NCBI GenBank assembly: GCA_020746835.1
Contig: JAGPNK010000005.1
Span: forward strand, 620,001 to 684,000
DNA: 64,000 nucleotides
Direction: 5' to 3'
From: Stachybotrys elegans
Taxonomy: Eukaryota > Ascomycota > Sordariomycetes > Hypocreales > Stachybotryaceae
Below, piece by piece: positions 23,101 through 32,300 of the stretch. Both the position numbers and the translations under genes were made by a program. Below the pieces are notes generated by a model, which was not told the origin of the DNA, searched no databases, and saw only the letters and a list, made by a program, of their open reading frames with translations. Position 1 is the first letter of the stretch. Each line of letters opens with the position of its first letter.

Positions 23101-25547
23101 TGGCCAGAGCTGTCGAACATATCCTGACTTGGGAGGCCATTCTCGGCTACCGATTCCTCTACGCTAGCTAGGCCGGGCGGGCGGACTTGGCTTCGAATCA
23201 TTGCCATGATCTGAGCCGCCTGGTCGACGAAATCTTGGGTCAGAATCGAAGGCTTCCGGTTCGTCACCTCTTCTTCGGGCCCTGGTTGCGTATCGTCGCT
23301 CAGGCACGCACTGAGAGGAGATCCTCTCCTGGCTGAGCCGGGGGAATCGAGGTCCAGGCTGGCGATGGAGGCGAGAGAGCGGTGCCCCTTTTTGCCTGAC
23401 CACTGACGCAGCGTTGGTGAGCAGGGCTGCAGAACGGAGCGCGAGGCCATCACTTCGGCATCGGCAAGCTCAAAGTCGCCTGGTCGAGCATCTTTGCGTT
23501 TCTTACCCATCGCAGATTGGAACTGCTGATGGGCCATGTCGACCGCAATCAGCTGCTCATCTCGGCCAAATGCAATATCAGAGCGATGAAGTGTACGTCT
23601 CCGCTTCGGGGTAGGATCTTTGGATGGAGAGGTTCTCGGTCGTTTGCCTTCGGAACCAGGGTCCCTCTTCGGTCCTCCATTGAGACCAACCATGCCTTTG
23701 GGGAGGCTGATGGAATGGCGAAGTCTGCCCGACATGGAGCCCGCCCTAAAGGACTTGCTAGCGGATGACGTCAGTGACTTGTGTCTCCGTCGCGGAAGTC
23801 GCAGTTGTGAGCTCCCATCAGGAGATGAGCCTGACGGCTGTGCCTGGAAGAATGGTCCCTGAGGTCGAGGCAATTGAGGCCAATCGACGGAGCTGTCCAT
23901 TACGGAAGCCCCGTCAGACGCATGTGATAGGTCGCCGTTGAATTCGTACTGGTCTAGCTCGCCGGCGCCAAATTGGCTGACAGAGCCAGAGCTTGGTGGA
24001 GATGGCTTGGTGGCTCTCAAGGGACTTGACAAACCCGTCGACTCGTGGGCCTTTCGTGGTCCCGAAGCCGGGTTCTGGGTCTCGGACAGCTGTGATAGCT
24101 GAGAAGCAGCTGGAGACATACCCTCCTCGAACTGACTGATTCGGCGAAGCAGTGTCTGGTTGGTAAAGGTATCGTACTTTTCAAAAAGCTTCAGAGGGCT
24201 ACCGCCTGACTGCGACGACGCCTCCTGCCTCCTGCTTCGCTTTTCGGGGCTGGGGAAGGGAGCACGGGGCATCGACGGACTTCGCAAACCAAGCCCAGGG
24301 CCCGGCTTGACGGTTCCCTGCGTTCTTATCGTAGGAAACTGCTTTGGCGTGCTAGCTTGCAGCGACTCTTCTGGTAGCATCTCGGATGAATCGACGCCAA
24401 GGCCGGGACTAAGAGGGCGAAAGCGGAAAGATCCTTCGGCGGATCGGCCACCGCGTTTGAAGTTGATGAAGCCGCCATTTCTGGCATAGTCGTCAGTGTT
24501 GTCAATGTGCACCGAGCCATTGGGGCTGGCCGAGTCAAAGGCTTGCTGCACATCTGCTTCAGAATCCATGAGCATCTGGTTGATTCTCAGGTTCTCCAGG
24601 CGTTGCTTGAGTTGATCTGCTGGCAGCTCTATGGGCGCAAAGTCGATTTTGCCATCGACGTCGCTCTGCTTCCCTATCAGGATAGGACTAAAATCCTCAT
24701 TTCGAGTATCGCTCAGGCCGCTCGTCTTCCTGGTGTTCCCCTCAAAGGTGGAGAGCGCGCTCTCGTCCTGCTGGGTCTGCTTTGCAGCCCGTGGTATCGG
24801 TGTTTGGTCCCGTAGAACGCTGAAGTCCCTGGATCCATTCGACATGGTAAAGTCGCTATTTAGGTTGTATTTGATCTCTCGGTTGCCCCTTCTGGGGCTC
24901 GGGCTGGGAGTAATGTCGGCCGGGTATTGGGATTCGTCGTCTTCGTCCAAGCCGTCGTCGAAATCCACATCAGGGCTGGTTATCCTGGGGAGATATGCTG
25001 GTGGGCTGGATGGTAGTGTCATCTCGTGGCGGCTCTCATCTATCTGCTCCTCGTGCAGTGTTCCGTTGGGGGCTGGCGGCTTGAAAATATCTTGGAGCCC
25101 AACTGCGGCTGAAGAGAAAAGATCACGTTGCTCTCCGTACTGAACGTTTCCATAGACGAGGCGGCGTTTCCATTCTGGGGTGTCGCCCGTATCTCGGGTT
25201 GGGGAGACATGATGGTTCACAGTATGGTGCACCACCGAGCAGGCTCTGCTACCCGCTGCCTCGGATGCTGCCTTCAATTCCTGCGAAAGCTTCGATTGTG
25301 CGCGTTGTTTGGCAGCAATGTTGATTTCGTTTGCGCTTCTCTCGCTCAATACATTGGCTGCAGGATCGCTTGTAAATGGGAGCGAAGACCTCCCGGCATC
25401 GGTTCGTCGCGGTATCCGGCTCGGGAACTCGTGTCGCTGTGGCTTTTTGTTCTGTGTGCCTGGCAATGACGGCAGATGGACTGATGTGTCGGAGCCTGGC
25501 TGAGAAACCCAGTCCTCCGACAAGGAGTCTAGCCAGGCGGGAGCCAT
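20148..25547 (-). CDS. septation initiation network scaffold, Cdc11/Nud1/SnaD-like LRR protein
   Basis: One uninterrupted frame of 1799 residues from an ATG at 25547. The N-terminal APAWLDSLSEDWVSQPGS block is, from memory, typical of filamentous-fungal Cdc11 orthologues. Residues 20-1300 are Ser/Pro-rich with many SP/TP sites and a basic patch near 610-660, as expected for a phosphorylated disordered scaffold. From about residue 1335 a run of some 12 leucine-rich repeats follows (for example LTQLDLHDKRLTSLHTLDEF, NLQYIDISGNEIRSL, LRTLNMNFNAVSDLSPL), capped by a helical segment with KRLRKLDGLPVRREVVLRR. Cdc11/Nud1 anchors the septation initiation (mitotic exit) kinases at the spindle pole body; Aspergillus SnaD is the filamentous counterpart. 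It is divergent from the 992-residue unknown gene across 822 bp. Confidence 0.88.
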   Translation of the reverse strand: MAPAWLDSLSEDWVSQPGSDTSVHLPSLPGTQNKKPQRHEFPSRIPRRTDAGRSSLPFTSDPAANVLSERSANEINIAAKQRAQSKLSQELKAASEAAGSRACSVVHHTVNHHVSPTRDTGDTPEWKRRLVYGNVQYGEQRDLFSSAAVGLQDIFKPPAPNGTLHEEQIDESRHEMTLPSSPPAYLPRITSPDVDFDDGLDEDDESQYPADITPSPSPRRGNREIKYNLNSDFTMSNGSRDFSVLRDQTPIPRAAKQTQQDESALSTFEGNTRKTSGLSDTRNEDFSPILIGKQSDVDGKIDFAPIELPADQLKQRLENLRINQMLMDSEADVQQAFDSASPNGSVHIDNTDDYARNGGFINFKRGGRSAEGSFRFRPLSPGLGVDSSEMLPEESLQASTPKQFPTIRTQGTVKPGPGLGLRSPSMPRAPFPSPEKRSRRQEASSQSGGSPLKLFEKYDTFTNQTLLRRISQFEEGMSPAASQLSQLSETQNPASGPRKAHESTGLSSPLRATKPSPPSSGSVSQFGAGELDQYEFNGDLSHASDGASVMDSSVDWPQLPRPQGPFFQAQPSGSSPDGSSQLRLPRRRHKSLTSSASKSFRAGSMSGRLRHSISLPKGMVGLNGGPKRDPGSEGKRPRTSPSKDPTPKRRRTLHRSDIAFGRDEQLIAVDMAHQQFQSAMGKKRKDARPGDFELADAEVMASRSVLQPCSPTLRQWSGKKGHRSLASIASLDLDSPGSARRGSPLSACLSDDTQPGPEEEVTNRKPSILTQDFVDQAAQIMAMIRSQVRPPGLASVEESVAENGLPSQDMFDSSGQDSTNEPFSRPPSREGKPMPRPPNRQDDPELVNRLKKYQELSDMGDLITSSMRSVGFAKDAILTAQQFERQIQEPNRRQRDSPLSVEGDVISDLANVRISTNPAHQEGSRSPSKDFPTHSSAHSTSRSYPTTSSRGSDSRRIIMPESVSHLIPERVGSMFLDKQNNIWIKKKGSQSGDTTNVLPSEDSEDDPFASIPDLTVDLTREMQNLRMAVSQRETQGQHDPETRPSSRHSQGSRSYVTLSPNQQLSPDISVLAREEFEKLDAPAMNNSMASEARDANPDDASPSSSHQKPIVSTRRRNMTISFSSPIASIIHEVMAEDLDSLEDDPDDWNLDMNRKQGGDDSIVDDGATKTPRLGSRTSSRPQTRAGSMQDTEFIPRPVSRIDEQDEESTVEIPAKDQRQLSIIGETSIISHKTPNVRRASLSFIVNHTPGNRSLGLPADDSIAIGQNVGKLSLSPLSEFTLNNSDQSFGLEVSYVMGRRHLETGNGSRKVMAMTIRELVGKLSEVEPCEPFWEDLTQLDLHDKRLTSLHTLDEFCGKLVTLDASHNALGHLEGVPPSVRHLKVTHNLLTELTSWDHLANLQYIDISGNEIRSLSALKNLVHLRSIKADDNQLTSLDGLDVHDGLLSLRARNNLIEHIDFAAVNLPRVTELDLGGNLIQSIRNLDRLPSLTRLKVPKNKLRSIEFTKGTHGLREIDVNDNELTSLDVANLINLHSLHADRNRLAQLTGFQRARRLDSLSLREQQGDGVFDVGFLSTAYEVRKLFLSGNYLGTFEPRVDFLNLQLLELANCGLQALPEKLGQLMPNLRTLNMNFNAVSDLSPLQYIPRLKKLLAAGNRLTDSTSVIKLLTEFPHLTQLDLRDNPVTLGLYGPIQVLVVPDQSSSVDPFTLPDGDVERDEQYAKRLDEATKLRRRLHQAVFVSSCKRLRKLDGLPVRREVVLRRDELMQSLIAEGVVPEPEKTGAKEEHGLAQKPTEVESET

Positions 25548-26369
25548 GGTATAAACGGTGAAGGGCCCCTAGGATAATCGAATAGCTGCCATGCAATGGT
25601 TGTTTTTTCGAGGTGATGATGTTTGTGATGGTGGGGTCGCGATTTAGATGCTATGGATCGCGCAAGGCCAAAAGACCAGTCGCGGTCAATCAATGACGGC
25701 TGAAAGAAGGCTGCAATCGCAAGAGATATTGTTCAAGATGCTCTGATCGAAATGAAGAGAAAGTGAGGGCCTGGCTTAAGTCGCAAGTCGCGAGCTGTCA
25801 ATCATCAAGCGCGATGCTTAGTTCTAGCGCGTTGTGGTCCGTGATATCAGGTTGACATTGAATAAACACGGCAGGGATGGCCTTGTATCCAGCAGTTGCT
25901 GTGCCAACGCAATTTATGGGCACCACGTGATCTAGTTCCACACTACAGTATGTACTTGCATACATGTGAAAGGAGCATCTACTGGCTTCGCAGTGAGGAT
26001 CTTTCAATTCACTCTACTTAGGTTTAAGTGTACATGTATAGTTCCACAGTTTCATATGTTTTAAAGTGCAAGCAGGTATTTTCTTGCACATTTTCGAATG
26101 ACAGCTCGTAGCCCTTTGTGACGGCTCTGTACAAGACGCTTTGAAGCGTCGAAGCTTATCACGCCTTGCCAATTTACGCGGCATCACGTGATGGCGCGAG
26201 ACGCGTCCTTGGTCTGGCCGTGAACGGTCCTTGTCTGTCAAATTGCTTTCCAAGGGCCTCGGACAGATTAGGTTCGATCGAATCGTCATCAACCCATACC
26301 AGCAGCCCGCCCTTCCGAAACTCGAACTTTTTTCTATGTCTTTGTTTGCTCTCTATTCGCATTTCAACT
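25548..26369. promoter_or_regulatory. divergent promoter with two CACGTGAT sites
   Basis: An 822-bp bidirectional upstream region between the Cdc11-like gene (-) and the 992-residue gene (+). CACGTGAT occurs at 25924-25931 and 26185-26192; the second is part of a perfect 10-bp palindrome (26183-26192). ACGCGT, the MluI cell-cycle box core, is at 26201-26206. CACGTG is the core recognised by bHLH factors of the Cbf1/USF type. Occupancy is inference. Confidence 0.4.
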
Positions 26370-29348
26370 ATGACAGCTCGTAGGGGCATATCCGACACCG
26401 CCGGCTATGGCTGGGAGAACGATTCGATTTACTGCGCTGCTACTGCCTTGCCAGAGGAAATTATTGTCCAGACGACCGATGACAGCGAATGGGAGAGCCC
26501 GGCCGCTCGGAGGCAGCGAATCGAGGAAGCTGGTCAACGCTTTTTGGACGGGAAGCTTCCTTTTCTCTTGTCTGCAAGCTTGATGGGGCCGTTTGACAGA
26601 GAGTCGGGGTGGATTAACCCTTGGCAGTCAAAGTCTGATGGACTGACATGTTCCCGCACACCGGGAAAGCACTGTTCCCACGAAGCCTTTCGAAACGACG
26701 GTCATGTAAATCGGGAGAACGAGCAATTGGTCGACGCAATGGGAGTCGACTGCCATCTTCCCAGTCCAGCAAGCATCAAGCAGGCATCGCCCTCGCATGC
26801 AACCGCAGATGCGCACCCTTATTTGGAGGAGCACGAGTTGAACTACGTACAGAAATGGAGAGAAGGGCTTCGACCATTGGGGCCCATGGAGGAAGAAATG
26901 GGCTTGTCTGTTAGCCAGCATGTGCAATCAGCCAGGAAGCGGAGGGGAGATAGCAACAATTGGCTTAAGAGGTCATCCAACAAGCGACGGAAGGCAAGCT
27001 CGGGGGATGCATACCTCTTTACGTCTGCCGGTGCATCATCACGAGCTACCAAAGACCTCTCAGAGTCCACGGGCATGCTATCACGACCATCGAGCACGGT
27101 AGTATCTAGATCCAGACGGTCAGCAACGCGAATATTGGAACATGCCGAGGACGAGATGCCTGATGAGTTGATGGACAATCCCCAACTCTCTTTCTCCAGT
27201 GCTCCTGCTCGACTCAACTCCGGTGCCAAACACTCGTCACCCAAGCAGGGGCACAAGAACTCTTCCCAACAAGAACTTGATGGGTCCGAAGATGAGTTGT
27301 GCCGCGAAAGAGCCGCAGCAACTTTGTCATCTCCCGTGTCCCTGAAACAACCTTCAATTCCATCTCGCACACCAACTCGCAGATTTTCAACTCAGGCCTC
27401 CGTTAGCAAATCCTCTCCCCTGGCTCGGAACGTTGAACCGCCACCCGAGGATGTTCAAATGCGGGATGCAGCTGCTTCCGACACCAACTCGGATGTGCTC
27501 ATGACGCAACAAGATGAGAGCTTTTGTTTCAAGTCGAAGAAACGACCAATGCGTTCTTTCGACAGTCGTCCTAGTTTCAAGGGCGTCTCAGTGGATGTTG
27601 AAACCGCAGATGCTGTATCGCTGAGAGCAGAAGAAACCGTCGTGACGCATGGTGTGGAATCCATCCAAACCAAAGACGAGACGATGGGTGGAAATGATGA
27701 CCGCCACACTGAATCAGATGCATCTATTCCACCTGCCGTCATCAATGAGCCCAAGACTCAGGAATCATTTAGCTCAAACATACATGATAATACCGAGCAT
27801 GATGAAGTACCGGGACAGTCTGCCATTGGCCACGCTTCTTCAGGGCTAGAGTCTTCCAAGGGACACGACGAGTCCCAAGAATCGCCATCCACAACGAAGA
27901 ATGACACAGCAGGCACGAATCTCGGGGTTTCAGAGCCGCGCTCATCAATTGGCGAACAGGATATCTCTCGTGAGCCATCTTGGAGCCCGGATGATCAGAT
28001 TCAGCTCCAGATATCCCAGGCATCCGCATCAGACCCAGTTCCAGTTCCAGAGGTGCAGAGCCCACGCCTAAGTTCCCCCGGGTCGACGCAGGAGGAGCAG
28101 ACTATGACTACCACAGCAGTGATTGAGGACGCTGTGGGTACTCAGCAATCCTCACAACCACAGGGACCGCCATCAGCGACTGGCGACACAGCTGCTATGA
28201 CAACAGAACTTCCCGCAACGTTAGAGCATGCGGAACAAAGCGAGACGACAACTCTCTCATGTCCCGCAACCTCCTCCAGCGAAAATGTTGTTCCTACGGA
28301 GGGCACCGCTCCTGCTCCCAGTGAGAATGGTGCCTCCCCTACACCTGATGGCATCCAGAGTCCTTGGGCAAAGACACAGACGTCCCTCTACCTTGCCAGC
28401 AGCAGTGAGCACGCCAGGGTCCAGGTCGACACCCCTCAAAGATCACAAAACGCCTCTAGCCAAGTACCGCCTGAACTTCAGAGCCCTTGGATCCCAACAC
28501 CGATCCTCAGGTGTACCGACTCACCACAGCATCCCGGTCCTGGTGAGCAGGAGGCTCGTGAGCACGCCGACAACTCGGGCACCGCACCAGCAACTCCTGG
28601 ACACCGTGTCAGTAAACCTTTGAGCGCAGGAAATGATTCCGGAGCTCGGCAATCGACTCCCGAACCTCAATTTAGTGTCAAGTCGTTTGCTTCCTTCATG
28701 ACTCCATCACCAGAACGTCGGGTTCGTCGAGCACCGCGCAGCTATGTCAAACCCACCATGCGTCTTCCCAGCACCCAGGGCATTCTGTCATCTGCTTTGA
28801 AGAACCCATGGGCGAGCTCAAAGTCCTCGAGGCGGGTTTCTTGGGCGACTTTGCCTTGTGAGCATGAAGGAAATACAGCGAGTACGCATAATGATTCCTG
28901 GCTTGGCCACTCAAATTCACCTTGTCCGCGGACGGCGCGGCCGGTCTCTCCTCCCCCAGCCGCTTCACTTGAAGAGCTGGATATACCAACTACTTCCAAC
29001 TTCATATCGCACTTCACTGCCGTCACGCAGAAGACTGACGGCTTCCGCCCGTATAACTCGCCTGCACCACGCCCTGACAACATTTCTTCATCGGAAGACA
29101 CTACCAGCTGCCTATCGGCACCTGTCAATGAGCCTGTATCGGAGGAGGAAGCGACTGCAGGGCAAAATAGATGGGAACCGGAATTCGAAACCGAAATGGA
29201 CGACCTGGATACGCCAAATGATACACTCGAAGATCTCTTCCGCGACATTGGTGAGATGATAGAGGCTTTTGATGTGGACGCAGAGTTGGAAGAAGCGAGG
29301 AGAGCTCAGCTTACGAGGGTCCCTGGAAGAGGGTTGAACTTGGCATGA
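26370..29348 (+). CDS. unknown 992-residue disordered protein with SPW repeats
   Basis: A single frame of 992 residues. I start it at the ATG at 26370, the first in-frame ATG. The N-terminal block is the most protein-like part: GYGWENDSIYCAATALPEEI, then EAGQRFLDGKLPFLLSASLM and GPFDRESGWINPWQSKS. I recall similar blocks in other ascomycete hypothetical proteins, but no function. The middle 700 residues are Ser/Thr/Pro/Glu-rich and low in hydrophobics. Toward the C terminus short Trp motifs recur (IQSPWAKT, LQSPWIPT, LKNPWASS), and SSRRVSWATLP contains an RVxW sequence that fits the degenerate protein phosphatase 1 docking motif. The C terminus is acidic (LEDLFRDIGEMIEAFDVDAE). It is probably nuclear or cytosolic, because I see no signal peptide or membrane segment. 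The gene is real; the function is unknown. Confidence 0.82.
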   Translation: MTARRGISDTAGYGWENDSIYCAATALPEEIIVQTTDDSEWESPAARRQRIEEAGQRFLDGKLPFLLSASLMGPFDRESGWINPWQSKSDGLTCSRTPGKHCSHEAFRNDGHVNRENEQLVDAMGVDCHLPSPASIKQASPSHATADAHPYLEEHELNYVQKWREGLRPLGPMEEEMGLSVSQHVQSARKRRGDSNNWLKRSSNKRRKASSGDAYLFTSAGASSRATKDLSESTGMLSRPSSTVVSRSRRSATRILEHAEDEMPDELMDNPQLSFSSAPARLNSGAKHSSPKQGHKNSSQQELDGSEDELCRERAAATLSSPVSLKQPSIPSRTPTRRFSTQASVSKSSPLARNVEPPPEDVQMRDAAASDTNSDVLMTQQDESFCFKSKKRPMRSFDSRPSFKGVSVDVETADAVSLRAEETVVTHGVESIQTKDETMGGNDDRHTESDASIPPAVINEPKTQESFSSNIHDNTEHDEVPGQSAIGHASSGLESSKGHDESQESPSTTKNDTAGTNLGVSEPRSSIGEQDISREPSWSPDDQIQLQISQASASDPVPVPEVQSPRLSSPGSTQEEQTMTTTAVIEDAVGTQQSSQPQGPPSATGDTAAMTTELPATLEHAEQSETTTLSCPATSSSENVVPTEGTAPAPSENGASPTPDGIQSPWAKTQTSLYLASSSEHARVQVDTPQRSQNASSQVPPELQSPWIPTPILRCTDSPQHPGPGEQEAREHADNSGTAPATPGHRVSKPLSAGNDSGARQSTPEPQFSVKSFASFMTPSPERRVRRAPRSYVKPTMRLPSTQGILSSALKNPWASSKSSRRVSWATLPCEHEGNTASTHNDSWLGHSNSPCPRTARPVSPPPAASLEELDIPTTSNFISHFTAVTQKTDGFRPYNSPAPRPDNISSSEDTTSCLSAPVNEPVSEEEATAGQNRWEPEFETEMDDLDTPNDTLEDLFRDIGEMIEAFDVDAELEEARRAQLTRVPGRGLNLA

Positions 29349-32300
29349 GCATTGTTGCATCAGTATCGGTGTTGGGGTCTTGCAGCGAATTTTCGATCAA
29401 CTCTTGTACTCTAGAATACCTTAATGATAATTGAGACATTGCGTCGAAGAGCAACCACATTTTTTACCATGACTATCACCAAATTAGCTTGGCCGTTGCA
29501 GTTTGTCGTTGTGTAATCGACCTGTCAAATGTCCCATCACTCCTGCAAAGTCCAAACCGCGCGGCCATGATTAGGGTGATATCCTACACTTGTGAACTTT
29601 TGGTGAGTACCGGGTAGGACGTGTTCTGAAAGATCCTGAGATCGACACCAGATTGATTCCACGCTCAGCTCCGCATGCCTACCCTAAAGCTTCAAAATTT
29701 CGTATTTGCCCATGATTTTTCTCCTAGTGTACAATTGGCATGCGAAATGTGACAAACGGGCCATCGCTGTGGTACATACCTCGGAAATAATATCACATAC
29801 TGTCCCGATGATCTCTTCCCCATCTCCTTGCATCGGAAAGTGAGCTCACAACGAATGGCATCTCTACTATATCAAGAATGTTACACACCGGCCTAACAAA
29901 ATTGAACTGTGTCCGAGTCGAGTCGAGTCCTAGTAAGCGATCATCATGATAAGAAACTGCGGTCTGAGAAACACACAACCTACACAAGTGAGGTGTCAAT
30001 AAGCATGCGATATTAGCAACGTTGCACGCCAAACCCGGCATCGAAGCAGATGATGACGAGTCAGCAGTGCCGTTGCACACCGCAACAATCCCCCCGTATC
30101 TCACCTGATCGGATCCGAGAACTAGCTTGGATCCATGGGCACCCGCCTCTCGGTGAAGCAAAGGGGAGTTAAGCAAGTTTGCGAAATTGAAGCTTCGCAC
30201 GGGCGAGATAAGCATCAAGACTAGCTCGCCACATGGGACGCAGCAGGGCAGTTGTTTGGCCAGACCAGTGGACGGGGAATGGATACGCAGCAGGGCTCGC
30301 CACGATGTTCTACGGGCCTCGTCATGAGAACCCACTTCATCATCACGACTGATGTGGTCAGGGCGCTTTCGAAAGAGCCACCAGCGCTACGGATATGAGC
30401 AGAGGTACGCTGAGAGTTGCCAACGCCTTCTTGTCAAGCGAAGCGCCGGAAGAACCGCATGACGGGTCGACACGTCATGCAGTCTGGTACAAGGCGAAGC
30501 TACCCAGGCTGGTGCGAGTAATACTGCCAGCCAACCGAGACTCTGATGCATAATGGAATAAATTATGGACCGTCGAGAGATGATCTGACATTCCCCTGCT
30601 CTCAAAGCGGCTTGTCCATGTACTAGACACAAAGGCAGGGACATGAGGAGATACCACCAGCAGGATGAAAGCCAATCCCTCGATCCAGTAAGAGATTCCG
30701 ACAGAAAGTCTCGACACGGATTGCTTGGCTACCAGCCATATTCAAGTCGATAGGGACAGTAACCCTCGAGACGAACTCGACTGGATCGACCAATATTTAG
30801 CCGGCGTACAAGAGCGCCTGGCCATCATCGAAGTACGCGCTGCAATACTCTGGAAGAGGCTGGTCTACTTAACCTCATCGCCATCAGAAACGTTATCTGA
30901 AACGAGCATGCCGAGCTTTCTCCATATATATCAGCACTCATGTAATATGAGCAAACAGTCTGCCCACCATGAAACGAGACGAGGACAAGTACGGATAACC
31001 GCGCCATGGGACCGTAATTCGTACATACGTGTCACCTATAAGCGGGCTCCATCGGATCGGAGGGTTGCATAGACGCCAGGATACCGACAACGAACGAGAC
31101 CAACCATTCTCTCGTCAGGGCACGCGGAGGCGAGCGCGAGTAAGATTGAACCATGCCGGACGCCGGGAAACCGCACGCCGCTGCTCGCAACATTTCCGCA
31201 ATTTTTTTCTCTTCGCATACACCCTCTCATCGAGAAATCGACAGGGGCCGCCGGGTAGATACGATGCAATAGCAGGGCAGCATAGCAGGCACGTTGTCCC
31301 GGAGGCCCAGGCGATTGGACACGAAAGGCCACGGGCACGGAAGAGGCATAACCCTCCCTTTCCCTGGCTATACCCCCTCCCTCTCCATGCTTGGCAAAGA
31401 CGGGAATATCCATGCTACCCAAAGATGGAAGAAGGACCTGCGAAAGGAGGGGTTTGGAATATGGATACGGGCCCGGGTTGCCAGGTGGAATGATGGCGGT
31501 CTGGATTGTGCATGCTGTTATTTTCTGGCGTGTCTGTAGGCAGTCAGATGTTTTCAGGAGACAGTTCCAGAACAGCCCGAGCGTGGTGGTGGTGGTAGTC
31601 GGGATGATGATGCCACAGCATCGTGCTCTGATGCGCGACGGTGAATGGTTAGATCTGGGAGGAGCATGCTGGGTTGGTTGGTCAATTATGTTTGAGGATC
31701 TGCAACAGGGGAGGGGGGTTTGTGGCCTGTTCCTGCATTTGAAAAGGTGCCGTATATTGAATCCGAGACAGCAAGGGAGAAAAAAAGGTGTGTCGGCTGA
31801 GTGAGATGCTGCACCTGAATGCAGAGCAAATGCGATGATAATATGCGATGCTTGGAAGGAGGATGCTGGATATGAACGTCGAGGGCTCCCTTATTTTCTT
31901 GGCTGGGTCTGTCACCTCACACACCTCTCTCGACGTGGTTTAGCTGCCGATCCATCTTGGCCAGGGTGAAAGACAGATGACAAGGAATTCTGCGCAGTTT
32001 GCTGTAAAAGGGTTAAAAAGTCCCGTCAGTCTGTGATAAATAAAGATGTATACACCTACCCATCGTACTCCCAGCTATCTCCCAGACAGCATCCGTGTCA
32101 CACATATTTATCTCCTGGACAAGGTAGAACCAGGTTATCTCAGATGGGAATGTCTGAGATGGTGTGCTATGCGGGTGACGACGCATTTTTGACTTTGCGT
32201 CAAACTTTTGGGGTCAACATGGCGTCGTGATGATAGACAGAGATAGATATGCCGAAGTTAAGCGGTAGCAATGAGATCGACAAGCTCATAAGTCTGTTCC

